A stretch of 64,000 nucleotides of DNA from Streptomyces sp. R21 (GTDB taxonomy: Bacteria; Actinomycetota; Actinomycetes; Streptomycetales; Streptomycetaceae). Below, one piece after another: positions 45,317 through 54,066 of the stretch; position 1 is the first letter of the stretch, and the number at the start of each line of letters is the position of its first letter. The position numbers and the translations under genes were made by a program. The notes beneath the pieces were generated by a model, which ran no database searches, was not told where the DNA came from, and was given only the letters and a program-made list of their open reading frames with translations. Where the stretch lies: NCBI RefSeq assembly GCF_041051975.1, contig NZ_CP163435.1, positions 4,092,001-4,156,000 on the forward strand, read 5' to 3'.

Positions 45317-46696
45317 CTACTCCACCTCAAACCCGAACTGCGCCTTCGCATAAGGCACCCCGATCCCCTGCCCATCGAGGACAAGCGCCGCATCCGGCAC
45401 GATCCCGCTCGGCCGCCCGCGCAGTTCCCAGACCGCCCCGTTGCCGCCGTTCTCGGCAGGAGCCGCGGCCGCCAGGTCCGCGTAGCCGTTGCCGTTGATA
45501 TCGAGGAGCTGGACGGCGCCGCCGAAGGCGTCGTTGGTTTCGGCGGTGCCGGGAATGCCGGGGGTGTTCTGGGTGAGGGCCTGGGCGGCTGTGCCCGTGA
45601 GGCCCGTGCGGGTGCCGTGGAGGAGGTCGACCACGCCCGCCGCGCCGGTGGTGCCGAGGGACTCGCCGGGGGCGCCGACGGCCAGGTCGGCGTAGCCGTC
45701 GCCGGTGACGTCGGCCATGGCCAGGGCGGCGCCGAAGCGGTCGTTGGTCTCCAGTGCGCCCGGGACGCCGGGGGTGTCCTGTGTGAAGGCCTTCCAGGTG
45801 GTGCGGGGCTTGATGCCGGTGGCCGAGCCGTAGGCCACCTGGACCGTCTCGTCGTAGGTGAACCCGACGGCGATGTCGTCGTACCCGTCGCCGTTGAGGT
45901 CGCCCAGTGCGACGCCGCCGTCGCCGTCGGGGACCGCACCGCGCCGGTAGGTCAGGCCGGAGGCTGTGGCCTGGTACAGCTCCGTGCAGAAGTTGCCGTC
46001 GCCGCAGTAGACGCGCAGGGCGAGGTCGTCGCGGCCGTCGCCGTCGACGTCGCCGGTCGTGCCGTCCCAGACGTCGACGTACTGGAGGTGGTCGGGGTCG
46101 AGCGCGGCGGTGCGGGCGGGCTTGCCGGAGCGGCTGACCGGGCCGCCCCAGACGGTGGCGGTGGTGCCGGCGGGGTCGTCGCCGCTGGCGAACTCCGTGC
46201 GGAAGAGGGCCAGGTCCAGCGTGCCGTCGCCGTCGAAGTCGCCGGTCTGCGTGCTGGTCGCGGAGATCGCCGTACCGCCCGAAAGGCCCTCCGATCCGCC
46301 CCATACGATCACCGCGCCGCCGTGCCCGCCGACCACCAGGTCCGCGTACCCGTCGCCGTTCAGGTCGCCCTTGGACAGCTGCATGCCGAAGGTCTGGCCC
46401 TTGGCCGGAGAACCCGGAATACCGCTCGTGGCACGGCTGATGACGGTCCGTCGGGCTGTCGACAGTCCGTGCGGGCCGCCGTAGATCACCGCCGCGTAGC
46501 CCGCCCTGCCCTGTCCGCCGACGGTGGCTCCGGGCGCGCCGACGGCGAGGTCCGCATACCCGTCGCCGTTGAAGTCGTCGCGGACGGGAGCGGTGGTGGC
46601 CGCCTGAACCGGCGTTCCCAGAGGGCCGATTCCCAGGACGGTGAGGCCCACCGCCAGCGGGCCCGCCCAACGGACGTACGAACGCAGGGAGAACAT
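45317..46696 (-). CDS. Secreted FG-GAP repeat protein
   Basis: 459 residues; the ATG at 46696 follows GAGAGGG. A signal peptide (RSYVRWAGPLAVGLTVLGIG, cleavage near VQAA) precedes about seven FG-GAP repeats with Ca-binding DxNGDGxxD loops (DFNGDGYAD, DLNGDGYAD, DVDGDGRDD, DINGNGYAD). It is a predicted calcium-bound beta-propeller outside the cell. It resembles the protein at 4.1-5.7 kb but stands alone between the ECF42 pair and the LCP gene. Confidence 0.88.
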   Translation of the reverse strand: MFSLRSYVRWAGPLAVGLTVLGIGPLGTPVQAATTAPVRDDFNGDGYADLAVGAPGATVGGQGRAGYAAVIYGGPHGLSTARRTVISRATSGIPGSPAKGQTFGMQLSKGDLNGDGYADLVVGGHGGAVIVWGGSEGLSGGTAISATSTQTGDFDGDGTLDLALFRTEFASGDDPAGTTATVWGGPVSRSGKPARTAALDPDHLQYVDVWDGTTGDVDGDGRDDLALRVYCGDGNFCTELYQATASGLTYRRGAVPDGDGGVALGDLNGDGYDDIAVGFTYDETVQVAYGSATGIKPRTTWKAFTQDTPGVPGALETNDRFGAALAMADVTGDGYADLAVGAPGESLGTTGAAGVVDLLHGTRTGLTGTAAQALTQNTPGIPGTAETNDAFGGAVQLLDINGNGYADLAAAAPAENGGNGAVWELRGRPSGIVPDAALVLDGQGIGVPYAKAQFGFEVE

Positions 46697-46765
46697 CGGG
46701 ACACCCTCTCGTGACGGCGACATGGCATCAGCACATTCACCGCACGAGACCCGGCACCGGTCAGA

Positions 46766-46846
46766 TTGGTTGTACGCGGGCCCTGCGACCGGCTTGGTTG
46801 CACGCGGGCCCGGGGACCGAACTGGTTGTACGCGGGCCCGGGACCG
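46766..46846. repeat. Three tandem copies of a 24-29 base unit
   Basis: Units at 46766-46793, 46794-46822 and 46823-46846 share TGGTTG-T/C-ACGCGGGCCC followed by GACCG. They fill the gap between the FG-GAP start and the LCP stop. Confidence 0.8.
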
Positions 46847-47896
46847 TCACTTCAGCGACTTCCACAGCTTGCTCGCCGCCGGTTCCGCCGCGATCACCCG
46901 GTTGTGGTCCGACGGCGCCGTCACCACCGGCATCGTCACCGTCCTGACGTCGTCGGCGGACAGGGCCTTCAGGCTCTGGCCCAGCTTCATCAGTTCGCCG
47001 AGCGAGTCCAGCCCCGTGTCCGTCGTCAGGCTTCCCGTGACCGCGTCCGCGACCTCGTACAGCCTGGTGGGGCTGGTCAGCAGGTTCGTCGAGGCGATCT
47101 GCTCCAACAGGGCCTTCACCAGCTTCTGTTGGAGACCGATCCGGCCGAGGTCACTGCCGTCGCCTATGCCGTGGCGGGTGCGGGCCAGGGCGAGGGCCTG
47201 CTTGCCGTTCAGGTGGTGGGCGCCCGCCTTGAGGTGCAGATGGCTCTTGTCGTCGTCGATGTCCTCGTCCGTGGTGACGTCCACGCCGCCCACCGCGTTC
47301 ACGAGCTTCGCGAAGCCCGAGAAGTCGATCTCCATGTAGTGGTCCATGCGGACGTCCGTCAGGGATTCCACGGTCTTCACCGCGCAGACCGGACCGCCCA
47401 CCGAGTACGCGCTGTTGAACATCGCGTTGTACGCCACCGATGTCGTCCCACCCGAGGAGGTCGGGCACGACGGGCGCGTGACCAGGGTGTCGCGCGGGAT
47501 GCTGACCACGGTCGCCGTCGTACGGCCCTGGGCGATGTGGACGACCATCGCGGTGTCGGAGCGGGCGCCGGAGCTGTCGCCGCCGCCGAGCGACGCGTTC
47601 TCCTTGCCGCTGCGCGAGTCGGAGCCGAGGACCAGGATGTTCAGGGCCTCGCCGGGGAGGGGGGACGCGGAGGCCGAGGGGGTGGTCACGGCCGCGGCGG
47701 GGCGGTCGTCGCCGAGCGCGCTGTTGATGTCGACGCTCTTGATGTTGTGGTTCAGGTGCCAGTAGGCCCAGCCCGCCCCGGCGGCGGACAGCACGAACAC
47801 GCCCGCCAGCGTGAGGCCGGCGACCTTCAGCAGGGTCCGCCGCCGGCCCACACGTCTCGGCGCGTTGTCGCCCTCGCGCTCGTCTTCTCCAGTCAC
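46847..47896 (-). CDS. LytR-CpsA-Psr (LCP) family wall-polymer ligase
   Basis: 349 residues; GTG start, no clear ribosome site, with an AT-rich TAATAAT about 25 bases upstream. A basic cytoplasmic tail (RRVGRRRT) and one transmembrane helix (LLKVAGLTLAGVFVLSAAGAGWAY) orient the domain outward. LCP signatures are present: ILVLGSDSR, RSDTAMVVHI, VVSIPRDTLV and LALARTRHG, with the Arg and Asp residues that bind the lipid pyrophosphate. These enzymes transfer teichoic acid-type polymers from lipid carrier to peptidoglycan, which is thematically linked to the TarS-like enzyme at 6 kb. Confidence 0.9.
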   Translation of the reverse strand: MTGEDEREGDNAPRRVGRRRTLLKVAGLTLAGVFVLSAAGAGWAYWHLNHNIKSVDINSALGDDRPAAAVTTPSASASPLPGEALNILVLGSDSRSGKENASLGGGDSSGARSDTAMVVHIAQGRTTATVVSIPRDTLVTRPSCPTSSGGTTSVAYNAMFNSAYSVGGPVCAVKTVESLTDVRMDHYMEIDFSGFAKLVNAVGGVDVTTDEDIDDDKSHLHLKAGAHHLNGKQALALARTRHGIGDGSDLGRIGLQQKLVKALLEQIASTNLLTSPTRLYEVADAVTGSLTTDTGLDSLGELMKLGQSLKALSADDVRTVTMPVVTAPSDHNRVIAAEPAASKLWKSLK

Positions 47897-47988
47897 GCAG
47901 AGGAACGTAAGTCCGAATTATTACGGCCGGGAACCTCCACCCGACATTCCTTCGGAAAATCTCATACTTCTCATGCCGGACTCAGCTC

Positions 47989-48048
47989 GGCTCAACTCAG
48001 TCCGGCTCAACTCAGTCCGGCTCAACTCAGTCCGGCTCAACTCAGTCC
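47989..48048. repeat. Four perfect 15-base tandem repeats after the xylanase gene
   Basis: GGCTCAACTCAGTCC occurs four times in perfect register, with diverged partial units on both sides (about 47978-48065). It lies directly after the xylanase stop codon. Confidence 0.92.
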
Positions 48049-48066
48049 GGCTCAGCCCGACTCGGC

Positions 48067-49419
48067 TCAGCCCAGCGTCACCGTAGGCACCGGGTTGCTG
48101 CCGCTCCATGACGCGTTGAACCCGAACGTCACCGAGCCGCCGTCCGCGACCGTCCCGTTGTACGAGGCGTTCGAGCAGCTCACCGTCGCGCCCGACTGGG
48201 TGCAGGTCGCGTTCCAGGCCTGCGAGATCTGCTGGCCCGCCCCGTAGGTCCAGCCGACCTTCCACGAGGACAGCGCCGCCCCCGAACAGGCGATCTTCAC
48301 CTGTCCGGTGAACCCGGTGTTCCACTGGTTCACCACGCTGTACGTCGCCGTGCACGCACCCGTCGGCGGTGGCGTCGAGGTCCCGCCGAGCGAGGTCGCG
48401 ATGGCGTAGTACGCAGGTTTCGGCGCGTAGTTCTCGTCGTACGGTGTCGCCGCGCCGTAGCCCGAGAAGACGTCCGGGATCCAGGAGTCGGAGTCCGTGA
48501 AGCCCCACACGGTGACGCCGACGCAGCGCGTCACCGCCACGCACGCGTCCATCACGGCCTTGTAGTCGGCCGCCTGCTGCGTCAACTTCGCGCTGTCGGA
48601 CGGAACCTGCATGCGGATGTCCAGCTCGGTGATCGCGACGTCGACACCGAGGTCGGCGAAGCGCTGGATGTTCTGCTGGAGCGTGGACGGCACCTGGCCG
48701 AGGATCAGGTGGGCCTGGAGACCGACGCCGCCGATCGGAACGCCTCGCTCCTTCAGGGACTTGACCAGGTTGTAGAGGGCGGTGCTCTTCGCGTTGACGC
48801 CCTCGACGTTGTAGTCGTTGATGTAGAGCTTGGCGCTCGGGTCGGCCGCGTGTGCCCAGGTCAGGGCGTTGGCGATGTAGTCGGAGCCCAGGCCGTTGTA
48901 CCAGAGCGAGGAGCGGTAGGTGCCGTCCTCGTTGAAGGGTTCGTTCACCACGTCCCAGGCGGCCAACTTGCCCTTGTAGCGTGTGACTTCGGTCGTGATG
49001 TGGTTCTGCAGCAGGCTGCTCAGCTCGGCGGACGTCCAGGTGCCGTTCGTCAGCCAGCTCGGGTTCTGGCTGTGCCAGACGAGGGTGTGGCCGCGCACCT
49101 GTTGGTTGTGGGCCTGCGCGAAGGCGACGATCTGGTCGGCCTCGGCCCAGTTGAAGGTGCCCCGGCTGGGCTCGACCGTCTCCCACTTCATGGCGTTGCC
49201 GGGGGTCATCGAGTTGAACTGGGCCCCGGCGATGTCGCCGTAGGTGCCGGTGAGTTTGGAACCGGTCACCGCCGTGCCGATGACCTTGCCCTTCGCGGCG
49301 GCGAGGTCGCGCAGCGGGGTGTCGGCCGCGTGAGCGGTCGTACCGGCCGCGAGAAGGGCGGCCGCGGCTGCGGCGCCGGTGAGCACGGCGGTAAGACGTG
49401 TACGTAAGGAGGTTCTCAT
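48067..49419 (-). CDS. Secreted GH10 endo-1,4-beta-xylanase with CBM2
   Basis: 450 residues; ATG eight bases after GGAGG. A signal peptide (TRLTAVLTGAAAAAALLAAG, cleavage after AHA) precedes a GH10 barrel (about 32-330) with VWHSQNPSWL, acid/base Glu160 in VVNEPFNE, nucleophile Glu266 in ITELDIR and TVWGFTDSDSW. After a short TPPPTG linker comes a family 2 carbohydrate-binding module with the conserved GWTYGAGQQI and NPVPTVTLG end. It cleaves xylan outside the cell to xylo-oligosaccharides, which the nearby ABC transporter would import. A GAAA-C-TTTC palindrome overlaps the region before its start. Confidence 0.95.
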   Translation of the reverse strand: MRTSLRTRLTAVLTGAAAAAALLAAGTTAHAADTPLRDLAAAKGKVIGTAVTGSKLTGTYGDIAGAQFNSMTPGNAMKWETVEPSRGTFNWAEADQIVAFAQAHNQQVRGHTLVWHSQNPSWLTNGTWTSAELSSLLQNHITTEVTRYKGKLAAWDVVNEPFNEDGTYRSSLWYNGLGSDYIANALTWAHAADPSAKLYINDYNVEGVNAKSTALYNLVKSLKERGVPIGGVGLQAHLILGQVPSTLQQNIQRFADLGVDVAITELDIRMQVPSDSAKLTQQAADYKAVMDACVAVTRCVGVTVWGFTDSDSWIPDVFSGYGAATPYDENYAPKPAYYAIATSLGGTSTPPPTGACTATYSVVNQWNTGFTGQVKIACSGAALSSWKVGWTYGAGQQISQAWNATCTQSGATVSCSNASYNGTVADGGSVTFGFNASWSGSNPVPTVTLG

Positions 49420-49430
49420 TGCGGGTGCCT

Positions 49431-49443
49431 CCGAAAGTTTCGG
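49431..49443. promoter_or_regulatory. LacI-type xylan operator before the xylanase gene
   Basis: CCGAAAGTTTCGG, a perfect 13-base palindrome, lies 12 bases before the start and abuts the ribosome site. The CGAAA-N-TTTCG pattern is that of streptomycete BxlR/XlnR-type operators. Confidence 0.8.
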
Positions 49444-49472
49444 TCATGGAACCGATTTACTTCGGAGCAGTG

Positions 49473-49486
49473 TGGGACCGCTCCCA
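49473..49486. promoter_or_regulatory. CebR-like box upstream of the xylanase gene
   Basis: TGGGACCGCTCCCA differs at one base from the CebR consensus TGGGAGCGCTCCCA (cello-oligosaccharide regulator). Confidence 0.6.
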
Positions 49487-49603
49487 TCACACGTCAAGAC
49501 ATCCGTCACGGTCGTATCGGCACCATCGGCCGCATCAGCCATGCCTACGCCGGAGGCGGCACCCGTGGCCTGTACCTAAGGCGCCACCCGCGCCACCCGT
49601 GCC

Positions 49604-50683
49604 CTACGCCGAAGGCGGCGCCGTACTGCTCCGCACCACCAGGCTCGTCGCCAGCTCCACCCGCGTCCCCGCCGACGGCCGTTCCTCGCGGCCCAGTTCG
49701 AGCACCAGCTTGGCCGCCGCCTCCGCCATCTCCGTCAGCGGCTGCCGTACGGTCGTCAGCGGCGGTCCCACCCAGCGGGCCAGCGGCAGGTCGTCGAAGC
49801 CGACCACGCTCAGGTCCTCCGGGATGCGCAGCCCGAGTTCGCGCGCGGCCTCGTACACGCCGAGCGCCTGGAGGTCGTTGCCCGCGAAGACGGCGGTCGG
49901 CCGGTCGGGCAGCCGCAGCAGCTCCAGACCCGCGCGATAACCCATGTCGTGGTGGAAGTTCCCCTGCCGGATCAGCTCGGGGTCGACCGACAGGCCCGCC
50001 GTCTCCAGCGCGGCACGGTAGCCGTCGATCCGGGCGCGGCTGCACATGATCCGCGAGGGCCCGCTGATCGCGCCGATCCGGGTGTGGCCCAGCTCGACGA
50101 GGTGGCGGGTGGCGGACAGCCCGCCGTGCCAGTTGGTGGCGCCGACCGAGGGCACGTCGGCGCCCGGGTCGCCGGCCGGGTCGACGACCACGAAGGGGAT
50201 GGAGCGGCTGGTCAGCAGCGCCCGTTGGGACTCGTCGAGGCCGCTCAGCACCAGCACCACGCCGTGCGGGCGGCGGGCGGCGACCTGGTCGGCCCAGGTG
50301 CGGCCCGGGGTGAGACGGCCCGCGCTCTCCGAGAGGACGACGCTCAGCCCCTCGTCGCGTGCGACGTTCTCGACGCCTCGGATGACCTCCATCGCCCAGG
50401 CGCTCTCCAGCTCGTGGAAGACCACGTCGATGAGCGGCGAGCGGGCCGCCTCCGCCCGTCGTCGCCGGTAGCCGTAGGAGCGCAGCAACTCCTCCACGCG
50501 CGTACGGGTCCCCGGTGCGACGTCGGCGCGGCCGTTGAGCACCTTCGAAACAGTCGGAGCGGACACACCGGCCTCGCGGGCGATCTCGGCGAGCGTCGCC
50601 GTCTGGGTGGAGCTTGCCGCCGACCGGGACTCCACGGGCTTCGCAGGTTTCATGAGCGGGATGCTATCCCTGCACGCGGGCAT
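49604..50683 (-). CDS. LacI-family regulator 1 of the xylan cluster
   Basis: 359 residues from the ATG at 50683, six bases after GGAGAGGG; an ATG at 50653 would shorten it by ten residues. The HTH is TLAEIAREAGVSAPTVSKVLNGRADV, here in two pieces (TLAEIAREAGVSAP, TVSKVLNGRADV), followed by the hinge and a periplasmic-binding-like effector domain (VVLVLSG, FVVVDPAGDP, LSVVGFDDLPLARW). It lies between the xylosidase and xylanase genes and has two operator-like sites in its own leader, so autoregulation is likely. It is clearly paralogous to regulator 2. Confidence 0.92.
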   Translation of the reverse strand: MPACRDSIPLMKPAKPVESRSAASSTQTATLAEIAREAGVSAPTVSKVLNGRADVAPGTRTRVEELLRSYGYRRRRAEAARSPLIDVVFHELESAWAMEVIRGVENVARDEGLSVVLSESAGRLTPGRTWADQVAARRPHGVVLVLSGLDESQRALLTSRSIPFVVVDPAGDPGADVPSVGATNWHGGLSATRHLVELGHTRIGAISGPSRIMCSRARIDGYRAALETAGLSVDPELIRQGNFHHDMGYRAGLELLRLPDRPTAVFAGNDLQALGVYEAARELGLRIPEDLSVVGFDDLPLARWVGPPLTTVRQPLTEMAEAAAKLVLELGREERPSAGTRVELATSLVVRSSTAPPSA

Positions 50684-50711
50684 GACGAACCCTCTCCGAG
50701 ACCGGGATTTC

Positions 50712-50745
50712 CCGGAACTTTCGGAGATCTCACAGAAACTTTCGG
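50712..50745. promoter_or_regulatory. Two operator-like sites before LacI regulator 1
   Basis: CCGGAACTTTCGG (50712-50724) and AGAAACTTTCGG (50734-50745) each differ by one base from CGAAACTTTCG. Confidence 0.6.
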
Positions 50746-50873
50746 TGACGGCGGGACGCCACCCCGGAATACGGCGACCGGGGGTGCCTGCCGCGGGAAA
50801 GCGGCGGGCACCCCCAGAGGCCCTCAACTCCCCTGTGCTCCCCTCATCTCTGTTCCCCTCACCTCACCTCCTC

Positions 50874-53138
50874 TCACTTCACCCGCACCTCGCACCGCAT
50901 CCGCCGCTCCACTCCCACCACCCGCTCCGGCCCCGTCAGCGTCACCGGCACCACCTGCCGTATGTCGCCCTCGGCGCTGGAGGCCGCGAGCCGCAGTTCC
51001 AACGCGCCGGGTTCGACGATCCGGTGGCCGTCCGGCCCGGTGTACGCGGCCATGTCCGCCGGGAACGTGAAGTGGACCTCCGCCGAAGCGCCCGCGTCGA
51101 GCGGCACGCGCGCGTACCCGACCAGCCGGGCCACCGGGCGCGCCACCTTGCCGACCGGGTCGTGCAGATACAGCTGGACGACCTCCGTTCCGGCCCGCTC
51201 CCCGGTGTTGCGGACGGTCACCCGCAGCGTCGTCTCGCCGTCCGTCGGGAAGGACTCGGCGTCGACGGACGCCACCTGCCAGTCGTACGTCGAGTAGGAC
51301 AGCCCGTGCCCGAAGGGGAACAGGGCCGTCGGGTCGAGGTTGCTCGCCCCGCTGGTCTGCCCGAGCGGCGGGGCGAGATAGGTGTACGGCTGTCCGGCGG
51401 GCTCGCGCGGCACGCTCACCGGGAGCCGCCCCGACGGGTTGACCCGCCCGGAGAGGATGCCCGCGACCGCTGCGGCGCCGTCCTGGCCGGGGAAGAACGC
51501 CTGCACCACCGCCCCGACGCGGTCGGACCAGCGGCCCAGTGCGTACGGCCGCCCGGAGAACACCACGAGCACGACGGGCGTCCCGGCGGCCAGCGCCCGG
51601 TCCACCAACTCTCCCTGGCCCTCCGGCAGTTCGAGGTCGGCCGCATCGCATCCCTCCCCCGAGGTGCCGCGCCCGAAGAGTCCGGACCGGTCGCCGACCG
51701 CGACCACGCACACGTCGGCCGCCGCCGGGTCGTCCCCGAACTCGGCGTCCGGCAGCTCCGCGCGCAGCGCGTCGAGCAGTGTCGGTACGGCGACGCCCGT
51801 CGGGACGTCGGGGTGGTCGAGCAGGACATGGCGGGGGAAGGTGTAGCAGCCGAGCATGGCCGCCGGGTCGTCGGCCAGCGGGCCGAGGACGGCGATCCGC
51901 CGCACCCCGAGCCCGAACGGCAGCGTGCCGTTGCGGCCGCCGCTGCCGTCGCCGATCCCGTCCCCGTTTCCGTTGGCCAGCAGGACGACGGACTCCTCCG
52001 CCAGCTGCCGTGCCAGCTCCCGCATGTGAGGTGGATCGAAGTCGACGCTCGCCCCGGCGGCCGGAGGCGCCCAGTCGGGATCCAGCAGTCCCAGTTCGCA
52101 CTTCTGCGTCAGGACGCGCAGCGCGGCCCGGTCCACCAACTCCTCGTCGAGCGGCCCGGATCCGTAGCACCGTACGGCCGGCAGCTCCACGTCCACGCCC
52201 GCCGCGAGCGCGAGCGCCGCCGCCCCCGCCGGGGAGTCGGTGAGCCCGTGCGCCGACTCCAGGAAGGAGACGGCGAAGTAGTCGGCGACGACCGTGCCGG
52301 TGAAGTTCCACTGCTCACGCAGGAGTTGGGTGAGCAGTCCGTGATGCGCGTGCGCGGGCAGCCCGTCGACGTCGTTGTACGCCGCCATCACCGACCGCGC
52401 GCCGCCCTCCCGCAGAGCCATCTCGAACGGCGGCAGGATGACGTCCGCGAGTTCGCGCGGGCCGATCGACGCGGGCGCGTGGTTGCGGGCGCCGCGCGAG
52501 GCCGAGTACCCGGCGAAGTGCTTGAGCGTGGCGACGACACCCGCCGACTCCAGCCCCTGGACATAGGCGGTGCCGACGGTCGCCACGAGGTACGGGTCCT
52601 CGCCGATCGACTCCTCCGTACGGCCCCAGCGTGCGTCCCGTACGACATCCAGGACGGGGGCCAGGCCCTGGTGGATGCCGACGGAGTGCATGGTGGCGCC
52701 GATCGACGACGCCATCTCCTTCACCAGGGCGGGATCGAAGCTCGCGCCCCAGGCGAGCGGGGTCGGGAAGATCGTCGCCTGCCAGGCGGTGAGGCCGGTG
52801 AGGCACTCCTCGTGGGCGACGGCGGGCAGCCGGAAGCGGTTCGCGGCGCGGATGTCCTCCTGGAACTTCGCCAGCCGGGCGGCGCCCTCGGCGGGCTCGA
52901 CGGGCGCGGTGCCGAACGGCCGGGTGAGCTGGCCGAGGCCGTGCGGAAGCAGCTCGGCGAGGTCCAGGTCCTCCGACAGGGCGTGCTGGTGCGGGGCCAT
53001 GTCCCCGCCCGGGGTCTCGTTCGAGCCGGGCCAGACGCTGTAGAGCTGGGCGATCTTCTCCTGGGGGGTCATACGGGCGAGCAGGTCGGCGGCGCGGACG
53101 GCTGCGGGCAGAGTGGTGTCCTGCCAGGGGTCGGTCAT
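50874..53138 (-). CDS. bxlA: GH3 beta-xylosidase/beta-glucosidase
   Basis: 754 residues; ATG at 53138 after GAGGAG. The N-terminal barrel and the alpha-beta sandwich domain are present, with LTARMTPQEK-like LLARMTPQEKIAQ, the KHFAGYSASRGARN loop and the nucleophile Asp in VVADYFAVSF. A fibronectin III-like C-terminal domain follows (RNTGERAGTEVVQLYLHDP). No signal peptide is seen, so it acts in the cytoplasm on imported xylobiose or similar sugars. It is the last gene of the transporter operon, in the order known from S. thermoviolaceus bxlEFGA. Specificity for xylose rather than glucose is inferred from context. Confidence 0.88.
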   Translation of the reverse strand: MTDPWQDTTLPAAVRAADLLARMTPQEKIAQLYSVWPGSNETPGGDMAPHQHALSEDLDLAELLPHGLGQLTRPFGTAPVEPAEGAARLAKFQEDIRAANRFRLPAVAHEECLTGLTAWQATIFPTPLAWGASFDPALVKEMASSIGATMHSVGIHQGLAPVLDVVRDARWGRTEESIGEDPYLVATVGTAYVQGLESAGVVATLKHFAGYSASRGARNHAPASIGPRELADVILPPFEMALREGGARSVMAAYNDVDGLPAHAHHGLLTQLLREQWNFTGTVVADYFAVSFLESAHGLTDSPAGAAALALAAGVDVELPAVRCYGSGPLDEELVDRAALRVLTQKCELGLLDPDWAPPAAGASVDFDPPHMRELARQLAEESVVLLANGNGDGIGDGSGGRNGTLPFGLGVRRIAVLGPLADDPAAMLGCYTFPRHVLLDHPDVPTGVAVPTLLDALRAELPDAEFGDDPAAADVCVVAVGDRSGLFGRGTSGEGCDAADLELPEGQGELVDRALAAGTPVVLVVFSGRPYALGRWSDRVGAVVQAFFPGQDGAAAVAGILSGRVNPSGRLPVSVPREPAGQPYTYLAPPLGQTSGASNLDPTALFPFGHGLSYSTYDWQVASVDAESFPTDGETTLRVTVRNTGERAGTEVVQLYLHDPVGKVARPVARLVGYARVPLDAGASAEVHFTFPADMAAYTGPDGHRIVEPGALELRLAASSAEGDIRQVVPVTLTGPERVVGVERRMRCEVRVK

Positions 53139-53181
53139 GTAACTCCTCACGCGGATGGGGGAATGGGGCCCCGGGGACGGT

Positions 53182-54066
53182 TCAGCCCTTGGTCGCGCCG
53201 AGCGTGATGCCGCCGATCAGCTGTCGCTCGGCGACCGCGTAGAAGGCGAGGGCGGGCACCATGGCGAGCACCAGGTAGGCGAAGATGCGTGCCACGTCGG
53301 AGGCGTACTGGCCCTGGAACTGCTGGATGCCGACCGGGATCGTCCACCAGGTGGGTTCGCTGAAGACCAGCAGCGGCAGCAGGAACTGGTTCCAGCTGCT
53401 CACGATGGCGAGGACCGACACCGTGCCGAGCGCGGGCCGGGCCAGCGGCAGCAGGATGCGCCAGAAGAACCCGAAGCGGGTGCAGCCGTCGAGCGTCGCC
53501 GCTTCCTCCAACTCCCCTGGGATCTCTCGGAAGAAGCCGCGCAGGATGATGATCGTCACCGGCAGCCCGAAGGCCGCCTCGGGCAGGATCACGCCCCACG
53601 GGTTGTCGAGCAGCCCGAAGGTGCGCAGCAGGATGAACAGCGGCAGGATCGCCACCGCGAACGGGAACATCAGCCCCATCGTGAACAGGGTGAACATGAA
53701 CTCCCGCCCGCGGAAGGCGAATCGGGCGAGCGCGAACGCGGCCAGGGCCGCCGTCGCCACCGTCAGCAGGGCGGCGCCCACCGCGATCACCGTGCTGCTG
53801 CCGATGGACCGCCAGAACGTGCCCGAGCCGAGCAGCGAGGTGTAGTTCGAGGTCACCCACGGCGAGGGCAGCCCGAACGGGTTGGAGGAGAGCTGGTCGG
53901 TGGACTTGAAGCCGGAGATCAGGGCGTAGAGGAGAGGGGTGACCATGAAGACGCCGACCACCCAGAGGATCACGTACATGGGAAGGGTGCGCAGCGTCCG
54001 ACGCCGGCGCACCTCCTTCGGTGTCCCCGTCGTGCTGCTCACCGGTGTCCCCGTCGCGCCGCTCAT
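53182..54066 (-). CDS. bxlG: ABC sugar transporter permease, MalG type
   Basis: 294 residues. Six predicted membrane helices, and the cytoplasmic EAA loop reads EEAATLDGCTRFGFFWRILLP, given here as EEAATLDGC and FFWRILLP. The start overlaps the stop of the companion permease (ATGA). It forms the inner-membrane channel with the MalF-type partner. No ATPase gene is encoded here; in streptomycetes the shared ATPase MsiK energises such transporters. Confidence 0.9.
   Translation of the reverse strand: MSGATGTPVSSTTGTPKEVRRRRTLRTLPMYVILWVVGVFMVTPLLYALISGFKSTDQLSSNPFGLPSPWVTSNYTSLLGSGTFWRSIGSSTVIAVGAALLTVATAALAAFALARFAFRGREFMFTLFTMGLMFPFAVAILPLFILLRTFGLLDNPWGVILPEAAFGLPVTIIILRGFFREIPGELEEAATLDGCTRFGFFWRILLPLARPALGTVSVLAIVSSWNQFLLPLLVFSEPTWWTIPVGIQQFQGQYASDVARIFAYLVLAMVPALAFYAVAERQLIGGITLGATKG

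Noticed and set aside
47978-48065. The 15-base repeats as a short CRISPR array
   Set aside because: There are no spacers between the units and no cas genes in the window.
50535-53207. A long plus-strand open frame (890 codons) opposite the GH3 gene
   Set aside because: It is an antisense shadow of the xylosidase; no ribosome site and no domain.
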